Part shown: positions 45,028 to 56,444 of the stretch, in pieces
How the letters are laid out: every line of letters begins with the position of its first letter
Numbering within the stretch: position 1 is the first letter of the stretch
NCBI RefSeq assembly: GCF_000699445.3
Contig: NC_067196.1
Coordinates: forward strand, 33,252,616-33,316,615
Reading direction: 5' to 3'
DNA length: 64,000 bases
Source: Schistosoma haematobium
Lineage: Eukaryota; Platyhelminthes; Trematoda; Strigeidida; Schistosomatidae
Made by a program: the position numbers and the translations under genes
Notes under the pieces: generated by a model
The model's input: only the letters and a program-made list of their open reading frames with translations
Told to the model about the DNA's origin: nothing
The model's database searches: none

Positions 45028-48000
45028 CTAACCATAAAAGGAATAAAATAATGGTAATTATTTTGTTTATGTTTCACATTGTAGCTGTGTTTCCTAAGAA
45101 ATGAAAACGAGCGAGCCTCCGTATATTTTATGCTCATCACTTGCCTACTTATAAGTAGGTAAATTAAAATTTGAAATAATTTTGAAAATTCCAGATTCGA
45201 TAGATAAAACAGTCAAGTAGATCTCTACCAGACAAGAAATAAAGTATTAGTAATTTCTTCACTACTGAACTGTCACAAAGCAAATTTACACTGTTTAAAG
45301 ACGTGGATTTTAGAACTGATAAGTCTAGAAATTACTTTAGTCTTACCTAATAATATCAAGAATGTCTAAGCTATGTAGCGTTTCGACTAAATCCGAAAAA
45401 TGTAATTCTAACTTCAAAAAATAGATATTGAATTTATTCAAAGACAGTGAATTCAGCTGGCAATCTGAGCCAAAATTACCAACCAAACTTTCACATTCTA
45501 GTCTTGATGATTTTTATTCACACTGACAGTAAACAATATGTTGGTAATTGAAAATGTTTATCATTATTTTTAGATGAGAAAGCAATAAAACTTGAAACCG
45601 ATCAAAATATCGAGTGTTCTTATACGATTGGATTGTGTTTATAAAGACACAGTGTGATTTAAAAACAGTACTCATCCTAAACTAATCTCAGGTAAAGAGT
45701 CTCTAGAAATCAAAGAGCTATGAACTACTTTTTCCTAGATTAAGACTTTCAATCGGGGTAAATCTAAGATCTGGAAAAGAACAATATACTTGACTTTTCA
45801 ATCTCACTGTTGCCATGATCTTGATCAGCTCCTGAGTTTGTATTTAATAGTCTAAATTTTCAGCTACAATCAGCTCTAAGTGTTGCAGCGTTCTGATATA
45901 ATTTCATACCCATGAGTAATTGGCTGACCATCAACCAGACTAATTCCACAGACCATGTTTTCTCTGTAGAAAGTATGTGGTGGTATATATGATGAGTTTT
46001 ATATCTAATTATTTTCTTACTCCCAACTAAACACGTGGAAACTTTTAGGAAGTCTGTAACTTTCATGTCATGCAATAATAAATAAATTAATACTAAAGCG
46101 TTGCAGTAAATTCATTGACTGATTACCGTGACTAAAACGTTAACTTAAGCATACTCACATTATATAACTAGAACAAATTCACTTCCTTCAGTCAGACACT
46201 AATGATCAAGAATCTAGAGCACAAATCATTAAATCTTAGCTGTTTTCAGACGAGCATTCTCTCAGTTAGATGAAATTCAGCTAGCAGATAGGGTAACAAC
46301 CGCTAATGTTATCCATCGTATTTTAATCAGAGTTTTATTGAGTATATTAAAATAATGGTCTGACAATAACAGATTCAAATTTTGTTGAATAAGATTAAAC
46401 TTCTGAATGTACATGAGATTTCTTATAAAAATGTTGAAAGAATCAATTTTCTGACATGTAGATTTTACCGTAACCAATGTATTCACGAAAAACTAGAACG
46501 AAGCAAACCTGTAAACTGTTCTTTAAATTGTTTTAAAGAAAAAGAACAGCTTGTTTAAACCAAATAACGCTGGTATTTTTTCCGAATTATTATCCGAATC
46601 AACGTACTGAATAACTTGTAGATGTACTGGCTTTTTATTAAAATTTGTTCACTGACTTGTACAAGTCAACGGAGTTTCTTAAGGAAAAAAAATACTACTA
46701 TTGTGCAGTGGGATGTCTGCTTGTAATAAGCTTTCACGAGACCGTCGTATAATATACACAACGTTATGTTCCTTTTATCCTGTCAATTTTCTTGTATGGC
46801 TCAGTTCATTTAATTAATGAGTATTTCTCAAATAAATAACTTAGTAACTATGTAAATATCGCGAAAATCAAGACTAATATAACTGACTTATTTGTCTGGT
46901 TGATAATTCTAGTTTAACCTGTTTTAATGTATTTGTGGGTGAAATGATATTTAGAAGACAATTTCTCTTATAAACATCTACCTATCTTTAGTCATCTACA
47001 TGTTCCTTTTAGCCAACAGATTATGTTACCTTATGATTATTGACTCAGTCATCATTCCAAATGGTAGTTGAGTTATATGACAAGAAGTAATGATGTTGCT
47101 GATTTTTGTTTGCAGTGCGGTTTGTAGGTGTCTTTATGTATAGAGGTCACACACATATACACATAGATAAGTAAAAGAGCATAGAGAATCTTCATCTATT
47201 ATTCAGTGATAAAAACAACTTGACATTGAGTAATGGCATATACAAATTCAATCTTGTTTAAACATGTTTTCTAATGTTCATGTATATACAAGTTTAAAAA
47301 TGTTTTTTGTTATGGATTATGAACAAGTAAAATCGATCATTAAATATATTGGACATATTTAATTTATTTACTTTAAGATTACTCATTTAATTAGATCATT
47401 TAAGTATCCGTGTATGTACTCACGTGTAGTGAATGTCTGTATGATATCTAACTATTTTCGTTTTCATGATAAAGTGAAATATGTATTCACAAACATTTTC
47501 AATACAGATTATGTGTTTAAACAACAACGGTGGTAATAATAAAACTGATAGATTAATGAAGATAATCATGGTATATGAAATAAATGTAAATGTAATTAGT
47601 TTGTGCGTTTGTGTGGCTCATAACAAAGACTTATTTCATTTTTTTTTCCAATAGTAAGGACTTATTATAACCATTAGTCAATTGCTACTTGTTTTTCAAA
47701 GAGGTGCTTCGACAGAAATTTTCAAAGGAAACCCTGATTAGTCGATTTTATACGTCATAGATTATACTCAATAGGGGTGCCACCGAAAATCAAGAAGCGC
47801 GGAGCAATTGTTTCATCATAGTTCGGACTCCCGAACTGATGTGAACAGAGAAATAAGAAGCCTTGTCAAGCAACGGGAACTATTTTTGGGGACGTTATTT
47901 CATTTGATTTTAAGCTTCTAAAACACTGACATTTACTTTTGTTTCTAGCTTATTCCACAAACCATAGGCTTTTGTTTGATGTGATCTTTACAGCCATAGA

Positions 48001-48941
48001 TTTTTCTGTCCCAAAGTTATTGTTATGTAAACATAATCTTTTGTGCTCTATTTTCTAACGTAATCCCTGGTTTTGGACATAATTGTATTTTCCTAATTGT
48101 TTGTGTGCTGTGCTCTTGTTGGTCATCTATTTATTCATGTATATTTTTACACTAATCTCAATCGGAACCAGATCGGTGTGGATCAAAATTGGGAATAAAT
48201 CGAGTGGCGTTCCAGTCAACCTGTCTTCTGAGCCGCGAGCTTGTGAGTCAATTAGTTTTTCGTCTCTCTACCACAAGTAGTTAGTCTCACTTAGAACCTA
48301 CGGATACTAGCTTCAATGTTAAACTAGACAGCCATCTTGCCAGCCTCAATCTAGACTACTGGGTAGACAGATCAAGGACGTAACACCAACAGTGCTCACG
48401 TACATCCCAATCAGGGATCAAACCTGGGATTTTAACACTTCGTGATGGATCCTTAACATTAGAACCACTAAGTCGATGTTTAACCGCACAATTCCGACCC
48501 AAATTAATCGAAGATATTGCATGGAATCCTCCCACTACAGCTAATTTCTTCGAAAATGTGCATGACTTCAGCCAGTCAAAATTTATCACTAGAACTTCAG
48601 AAAAGTCATCAATAAGCTGACTACTATAGTCTGATTGAATATGTTTTGTGGAGATTGGTTTGATATGTAGCTGTTTCAAAGGAGACCAATCTGTAACAAG
48701 TACAACATACAAATTCAGATAGTCTACGCGATATCTTTTTAACTAAATTCTAGTTTCACTGATAGATCATGTTTCATAGGAAGTAACTAAACTATAACTT
48801 TGTTATTTGATCTAAATGACTCGATAATATGTAAATGTAACAACTCTCATGTGTTATATGATCATAATTAAATTAATCCTCAAGTATTTCAACACCAATT
48901 ACTATTGGTAGTATATTTTGACGGAAAAATACTTCACTATT

Positions 48942-48990
<49 letters not shown>

Positions 48991-51900
48991 GGTGCCTAGC
49001 CTGTCGTATGCTCTGATAGTGTTCTCGTAACTTTTGGGTTGCCTAATCTGCCAAGGGCGATAGGACAGTGCATGATGCTATTGTTGTGTGCAAGGTTCAA
49101 AGAGAATTGTATGGTGTATGCATGCAAATCCGCCCCGTTATTGTTTCTATATACATCAAAAGATAGACAAACAGTCAGTGACCTACAAAAACACTTACCA
49201 GGACACAAAACATAAATACAAGCAGCTGCATGTGAATGACCATTACCATCATCAATGAAACAATCAGACTGAGTTATATCAGGTGGATTATTTTTATTAT
49301 GTACTATAAATTGTGAACTAACTCCTTTATGTTCTTCATTGTAACGTGTTAATTTAGACAATTTATTTTCCATTTCTTTATCATAATATGGAAAACAAGT
49401 GATTTTATTTAATCCAACTAATGTATGTGATAAAAGTTTAGATGGTGTTTGACTTTGCCCAGATGCACATTTAATTTGTATGCGACTTTTAACTGATTTT
49501 AAACCAACCTCACAAATAGGATTAGTATATTCTGATTTATAGGATAATCTGTGAATTCGATTGTATAAACTGTCATCGACATAATCTTCATCATCATCAT
49601 TGTTAATGCCTGATTGCACATGTAAACTATGAGTCCATGTCTGTAATAGAACAAATGTAAAACAACAGTAAAACATAATGAAATGAATGCACATATTTAT
49701 AGTCGTCAACCTCAAAAGAAGGTCAGACAACAGTAGAATGATTCAATCTGCTTTATTGTCCGGTAGGAAAACTGTTTTCACAATCAAACACCATAAAACG
49801 AAGAACTATAGAACATTAAGTAACACTAGAGTGCTGCTTTGTCATAGTTGAAAACACTCATAATTCAATCAAGGATAAAACTCAGGACTTTCGATCCCTT
49901 GCCGCGACAGGTCATATTTTCAAAAAAGTGAATTGGAGCCCATTGGTAGACTTTTCAAACTTCATCTAAATGCTACCGGGTTTGTAATTTTTGTCCTGGT
50001 GATATCGATTTGTGAGGAAATCAAATAGTCTTCATGAATGTTTTGTATCGTAAGCTAAATTTGTCCCACAGTTTTATCTGTTTTTGTTAATTAGGATTGT
50101 TTATCATTCGATAAACATTCATCGTAGAAGTTGAGCAATGTTAGAATTTTACTGAGATCATGAATGGAATAAAGTTAGTCAACCATTTAAAATCTGGAAG
50201 TACTGTTGGAATTTCTTATTTTCTTTTGTAATCTATGAAATTTAAAATGGTATCGGCGGTTGATTATTCTTGAACATCGTGAAAAATGACACTAATTTGA
50301 ATTATAAGAAAAACTTTAAATATATCAAATGATTTATTCCTACAGGGTTTCATATTGTCAACATATTTTATAAACATTTTAGACTTTGAAATAGTCCAGA
50401 ATATTTTTAACAATCATGCGCTAAAACATCATTTACAATTTGATTTATTCGAATATGACATAATGAGGTTGATTAATTTTAAATACACTAAACACAACAT
50501 ATAGTTAAAGTAATTACAAGTATTGTTTTAGCAGTAGTACTCATCTATTTATACTTGAACATCTGGGCTACCTGTTCCTGTTATCTAGATATTTCAACGA
50601 GTTATCTAATTTCATTTGTTTTAACACATCATTATGACTAATAATCACAGAACCTACTCAAGTGCGTTTCTGAAAAGTCCACAACCTTTCGTTACACAAG
50701 ATACAAAAGGTCCAATCAGAAATATTGTAGTTTCTGGCAATATGCACCGAAAAGAAAGTACATTATTTAGATGTTGATTGATTGGACTGCTAATATCTAA
50801 CTGGTGACCATTCAATATTTATCGTCAGGATCAACCAAAAATAAGAAACAGAAACTTTTTGAAATACTTGGTGCTGATAATACTATATTATACCTGTTGG
50901 GGATGTTAGATCCCCAGAATTCACTTGATAAATACCATATTTTTGTAATTTTCTTTTAAAAATTTGAATTTCTTATTTTCGCGTTAAAAGTACTGATTTT
51001 CACCTTCATGTCGTATTTCCTATTTGGGAGAATCTTAAACGCTATCGGCTCGTTGTATCTTTTAGTATACTATTTTTTAACGCTTCCCAACGACAATTTT
51101 ATTCTGTATATAAACGTTTGATTTGTGCCTGTTGTTATCGCTTGTGCTTCTGCCTAGTCGCAGAATATATTTCCCCGTTTCGAACATGGACTTATCTCTC
51201 TAGTTAGAGGGGCTGGGACGCATCAAAATAGTTAGTTTTCTGTCATTGTGTCACAGAGTTTTCGTTTCGTTCTCAAATTAGATGAACTCGTCATCACTTC
51301 AAACATAGCAGTACCACAAATATATTATTGAATAAAGCTAATAATAATAATAACAATAATCTAAATAAATATTTGCATGACCATGAAAAAAGAAGATTTA
51401 TACTTCACTTATTAATCTAAATATAAAGTTGTTATGTCGTTATATTAATTTTTATTTACCAAAGAAAGAAAATATGTTTCAACTTGATTTCTAGATAATC
51501 AAGTCATATATACAAAGTATATAGAGATTCCTTTCTTTTTTCTTTAAATGATTATTATTATTACCATGGCTATTTCTTTCTTTATATAAATACTATGAAT
51601 TTATTTATTCTAACAGATATAAAATATGATAAGTTTTTTTCTAAATATGAAACATGATTTTTGGCATTGTTTGTAACAAATTCAAACAAGATACATTTAT
51701 ATGATAAGAAAAAAATGAATACAAACAATAATAAAGATTTCTAGGGATGATAATTATTCATTAACTATTTTGGTTAGTCTAGTATTATGATACTACTGTT
51801 ATTATTATTTTCAGTTGCAAAGGATGAGAACAAAATAAAAAACCCAGGTTATATTTATGAAAACAGAACAATAAAAACCTGATTGATGTGTATTCATCAC

Positions 51901-54900
51901 AGGTTATAAGTTGTATCATTGTTTAAATATTAATAATGACAGTATATATTATTATATTACTATTTTATAATGATCATATTCAATATTTCCTGAAGATTAA
52001 TTGATAAGATTAGATATTTAAGAAAGTCGAAGTTGAATTTCATCATAGATTGATGTAAATCGAGAAACCAATGAAAACCAAAGAGCAGTGGACATGTATT
52101 TCGTCTTGATATGGAACTCCTCTGAAATGTACACCTGGAGCATGACTAGAGAGAGAATTGAGGAAATTCAGTTTTCGAAACGAGTACATTACCCCTAAAT
52201 TAATTGATGGTCTACATTTTTGACTTCAGATGATTGCCAGCATGGCATGAAATCATCCAATTCCATGGATGGGTAACTGGTTCACTTCTGAAAAGATTAT
52301 ACTCCACTAGTCATTTGATATTAATTCATGATGCAATCCAACTCACACTTCTATATACATATAAATCGAAACTCTTCTTAGTGTCATCTATACTTTACAA
52401 ATCATCGGTTCGATTTTACACTGATTATCAATTTAATCATGTTATTTTAATAGTGAGTTTCAGCAGTACATTTGTGTTGTTATTGATTTGTGCTATCTGA
52501 ATATATTAGATATATACATATATGCACACATTACGTCAATACATCCATCAACTTCCATTTCTTTTTAATTATAGTGAACGGCATATTTATTAAGGTAAAA
52601 TATTGTTTTCTTATATATACTATCGTCAGTTTATTATAACTGATTTGTCAAGATAGACATTTATTTTTAGCATTTTGGATTTGGAATTTGCAACATACAT
52701 GTATGATCTATCGAATATGAATTTATGCACAATTTATCAAGTGGATAATCAAAATGTTAAATTTTCAAGTTTCACTATCTCATTTTCTCCACTATAGGTT
52801 GTTGTTATTATTGGTATTAGTGTTCAAGTTTGTGTTCTCAAACATGATTATCTGTCTGATGAATGATCATAACCTACTGTAGGCTAAAAATAACTCGAGA
52901 TCATACGTAAATGCCTATATTTAATTAACGATTAGGAGTTACACTTGGTTTCTATGAAGTTATTAATGACTATGAAAACACTGAAATCCTTTACAACATA
53001 GGTCTATGTAATGTAAAAGAAAGCTTTATGAAAAGAAAATGGAACTAACAGTTAATGATATATTTTCGAGTTCTCAAAAGATCACAAATATCCATACTCT
53101 TCTTGATAAATTAAATATTTGGTTTAATTTGCTGTCAACTGGAATTCAGTCTGTTGACAGATTCTGTAATGTTTCAGTTTTATGACATAGTTAAGACATA
53201 GTCACCGAATTTAAATTGTATGAATTGATCACAAATTCCTCAAACACCCATTCTACTTGATCCTAGATATAACATTTTAAAAGCAAAGAGTGAAAGATTC
53301 CGAAATCCTGAGCTCAAATGCATCGACTAAGATGGTATTATTACCTAATCAGTTTCACTATAAAAATATTACTAAACTCAGTGAATAAGAAATCTACCAA
53401 TTTCTAAGAAATGTTTTTGTTAAACTTTGACTTTATTAATATTGTTAATAATGTTTATAACTCAGGATATTCTTTGAAAGTAGTGTTTTAACAGCTTACT
53501 CATCGTACAGCACTTGATAGTCAGAGCCACAAATAATTTAGAATTCATGCAAGGAAAGTGCAACAAAAGTTTACTGTACCATATTTACTAAATATACTAT
53601 TTGACAGATGGGTTTTCAGGGTTGATCTAATCAAAAACCAATGCATTTGAGCCTAAGGCTTATTTACTGTTGTCCTTATTTTCTTAGAAACAATTCATTT
53701 AGTTTTAATTTTCTACTATAATATATATGTATATTGTACTGAATAAACATTATTGAGTAGTTATTTATTATCAATACACCTAATATTATGACCCTTCAAT
53801 ACAGAATAAATATTTAAAAATCTATGGAAACAAAATGTATTCACTATGTCACTTTATTCTATAGTTTTGTAGATAAATAGGTAGTAAGATGGGAAATATT
53901 AAAATTTACGACAGAATTTTCACCTTAAACTTCTATGTAATAACAGTTACCAGGGAAATAGTCATATATGATGTCCATACATGGCATATATGATAATATC
54001 TTATACTAAAACAAGTTCATGCAGCTTTGGAAAAACGCCTATACAAACGTCTTGGGCACATTATGTTTCTAAAATAATCGAACATTTTTACCGATACATG
54101 CAGTCGCAAGACAAAAATGGTATTCCGCCTTTTTCAAACTTCAGTACATATTGCTTAGAACGGTGAGAGTTTTCATGCCATAAAACACCATAAATTGGGA
54201 TCAGTAGTGCGCCACTGTTAGCAGGAGAAAGGATTTACCAGACAACACATGTAGAAATAATCAAGTCATACGTAGGACTAGCAATCTCGTTGGTAGAAAT
54301 CAGTAAGAAGAAATACTTTTATATACTACATAGTCTCATTTCTAGCCGTCTACCGACTTTCACTCAACAAAATTAAATTTATCATAATAATTGTCATCCA
54401 GTTAGGTAAAACTAATTTGTTTATTGATGATAATTAATTATAAACTTCCCTAATCTTTTTTATGAAACTATATTTTTCAAATATCGAAAGGAATCAGTTT
54501 AATGTCATTTTTATATCTTCCCTTTTTTGAAATGTTATCACCTTTCAAACTCTCAGTTTCATTAATTAAAGTATCTCAACCTTTTGTTTCAAACCAAATT
54601 ATTCATTGTGATTTGAAGCTGTTAGGAATCTTATTATTCCAAATTTACTGTTTGAGAAAATCAGCCTATATAAAGACACAGCGTGCGTTTTTATGTAGAC
54701 AAAGTGCTTTAACCCGAAACAATAAAAGGGATTTTTTGTAATTTAATTGGTATCTCTTGTGACTGTCAGCAAAAAAGATTATTATAAGTTTGAATTAAGC
54801 ATCACAAAAGAGTTCATCATTTAATAAAACAGTACTGAAAGTAGCAAACTCGAATATGAAGATGTTGTTGTGCAGAAAGTGTTACTCTGAACTTACAGTC

Positions 54901-55910
54901 AGTTTTTCTTACCAACATAGAGAGTAACGCAGATGTGGTTTGCTCTAAGCTATCGTATTATTTTAGAGCGATGAGATAAAATTAAGAAAATGAGCAGAGA
55001 AAGAGATTGCAACAATGTTGTGACAATGACAATAAGAAAAATAAGCACTGAATGTTTGGAAAATGCTAGAATAGGAAGGTATACATGAAGTAATACCAGA
55101 ATTGAAGATCGAGAGAAAGGTGAAGAATAAATGGACTTGCACCACTGTCACGCGAAGCTGCCAGCCGTTGGGTAAAGTTATTTTATTGACCCCAACCAGG
55201 TAGTCTGATTCTAATAGGATGGCTCAGACCAATAGTTGTTAACTTAACGAACATATGGCACATTTTGATTTAACATTCTTCCAGCTCACTCCGATACCAG
55301 CAAACATTGCCTATCGAGGTTGGTGGTGGCTGGGCATACAAATTAAATTATTTATTCATGGATTGTTATACAGAAATTCAAGCCATTCAATACAGAAACG
55401 TTTCAATTAAATATAGCCTTAAGTAAAAAATAAACCCAAACTTTCATAGATTAACTTCCTTCATTACTACTGAAATTTATTTTCGAAGCTTACACTCTTA
55501 AACAATTTCCTCAATAGAATACAAACCTGAAATAATTCAACAATTTAACGTGTATAGCAATATAATAATACAGGTAATAACAATAATCATGAAAACTTAC
55601 TGAATTCTTCGCCTTCCAATAAATACCTTTAACTGATGTTGCACAAGATGTTGTACATTCAATGAAAATTCCATTTTCTGTGTATGCTTTTTTATTGATT
55701 AGATCAATTGGATTATTTAAAGTACCTAGACCATAAATGTGTCCAATCATAGATTTTTCTTGCAATTGGGTTGCATCAACTTTATTGATGATTGTAGGAT
55801 TTTGATTTATAGGCTTAACATCAGTTGGAAGTGTCAACAGTTTCGGTGGATAAACATCTGCTTTTACTACAGAAAATGAACCAAATGGCAATAACAAGAA
55901 AATTAAACAT
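44855..55910 (-). CDS. Single-pass type I membrane protein, cysteine-rich ectodomain
   Basis: Family not recognised. Three exons on the minus strand join with matching phase: 55601-55910 (start, signal peptide, first ectodomain part), 49199-49640 (main ectodomain) and 44855-45027 (TM helix and tail). The product would be about 310 residues: a hydrophobic signal ending near SKA before DVYPP, an ectodomain with eight Cys and an acidic NNDDDEDYVDDS run, a TM helix (SSAALFLVLIILFCYI), then a basic RQRRRAKRKA stop-transfer patch and a short tail ending IELML. The C-x(12)-W spacing in the first part resembles an Ig-like fold, but only weakly. The ATG at 55910 is out of frame by one base, caused by the AAAA run at 55865-55862, either a sequence error or a true break. 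It may act at the cell or tegument surface (inference). Confidence 0.7.
48370..48510 (-). repeat. tRNA-derived SINE remnant, reverse orientation
   Basis: The reverse complement has a box-A-like CTTAGTGGTTCTAATGTTAA and a box-B-like GGTTTGATCCC about 35 bases apart, a pol III-like arrangement. It differs from the hammerhead family. Confidence 0.5.
48943..48988. repeat. AT dinucleotide microsatellite
   Basis: About 23 AT units inside intron 2 of the membrane protein gene. Confidence 0.95.
49199..49640 (-). CDS. Membrane protein middle exon: ectodomain
   Basis: 442 bases from a TTCTATTACAG acceptor to a GTAAGT donor. It starts in phase 0 and ends in phase 1. It encodes an acidic Asp-rich run, then a folded-looking region with six Cys (PICEVG, IKCASG, ITCFPYY, SDCFIDD, AACIYVLC). 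The upstream open frame into intron sequence is not part of the gene. Confidence 0.75.
50145..50215 (-). repeat. SMα-type SINE tail fragment, reverse orientation
   Basis: GAGATCATGAATGGAATAAA and AAAATCTGGAAGTACTG match the reversed SINE tail. Diverged. Confidence 0.55.
50556..51352 (+). repeat. Dispersed repeat R60, copy 1, interrupted by solo LTR
   Basis: 50556-50894 plus 51316-51352 match 60944-61318 continuously (for example ATCTGGGCTACCTGTTCCTG at the left end and AACTTTTTGAAATACTT near the right). The intervening 416 bases are the solo LTR and its duplicated target. R60 is only a label used here; the family is unknown. Confidence 0.8.
50895..51310 (+). mobile_element. Solo LTR, 416 bases
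   Basis: Begins TGTTGGGGATG and ends ACATAGCA (TG...CA ends). It contains a TATATAA box at 51107-51113 and is flanked by ATACC (50890-50894) and GTACC (51311-51315). The uninterrupted paralogue reads GTACC once at the same place, which supports a 5-base target duplication with one later change. No internal retroelement genes remain, so it likely arose by LTR-LTR recombination. Confidence 0.8.
55601..55910 (-). CDS. Membrane protein first exon: signal peptide and ectodomain start, with frame break
   Basis: Ends at a GTAAGT donor in phase 0. The ATG at 55910-55908 starts a strongly hydrophobic signal-like stretch (MFNFLVIAIWFIFCS), then the frame must shift by one at AAAA (55865-55862) to continue as KADVYPPKLL. 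In the downstream frame no ATG exists before a TAA just upstream. The alternative is a splice acceptor TTCATTTTCTGTAG ending at 55867, with the start in an unseen upstream exon of compatible phase. A potential N-glycosylation site (Asn-Ser-Thr) is formed across the junction with the next exon. Confidence 0.6.
55862..55865 (-). other. Homopolymer that breaks the membrane-protein frame
   Basis: AAAA on the coding strand. With three A the ATG at 55910 would read without interruption through the signal peptide into the conserved ectodomain frame; with four it does not. Confidence 0.5.
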
Positions 55911-56444
55911 TTTTAATAATATGGTAATGCAGAGATGTTAAACAAATACAAGTTTTGTTTTAATTGTCGAAAAGGTATTATTCTATAGTTTGTTCCAGTG
56001 TCCGTCAATGTGATCTAGAGTACTGTCAGAGCTATATAGGTTGTTGTCGTCATACCTTGGTTATCAATCTTGAGAAGGATACGTCTTGAGGTGCTTAAGA
56101 AGGAAACTGGCCTATTAGCTGTCATGGAGACTTAAAAACATGATCCCGGAGGTCAAGAGACAACTATCTGAAGGCGCTTGCGCACGGATTTTATGTCAAA
56201 AGTTCTTGGTATGTTAGCTCTGTACTTTAAATGTCTTATCCTAGGCACTTCCAATCCACAGGGTATCATCAGATGTTCTGTTTTTTAAATGTCACTGTCG
56301 TCAGACTACGGTACCGTCAGTGGTAGAACTCTGCCTCCGAATATTACGTTGTCGCTCCTATTTTTATTCTTCTCCAGCCAACCTATTCGGCATGGTAGGA
56401 CACAAAGGAATGAGTGTTCAAAGAAATTTAACATGAGTAGATTG
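55911..56444. other. Upstream of membrane protein gene, unidentified repeat-like sequence
   Basis: No gene. The more GC-balanced stretch at 56040-56400 looks like old mobile-element sequence but was not matched. Confidence 0.4.

Larger units (their letters stand above)
45028..49198. other. Membrane protein intron 2
   Basis: No exon recognised on either strand. It contains SINE-like remnants near 47765-47830 and 48370-48510, and the AT microsatellite at 48943-48988. Confidence 0.5.
49641..55600. other. Membrane protein intron 1 with nested repeats
   Basis: Contains a SINE tail fragment at 50145-50215, the repeat at 50556-51352 interrupted by a solo LTR, and a GC-richer unidentified stretch at about 55160-55345. 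No further exon seen. Confidence 0.5.

Noticed and set aside
48996..49198. Downstream extension of the open frame at 49199-49640
   Set aside because: It passes through a consensus GTAAGT donor at 49198, and the next exon matches the phase exactly.
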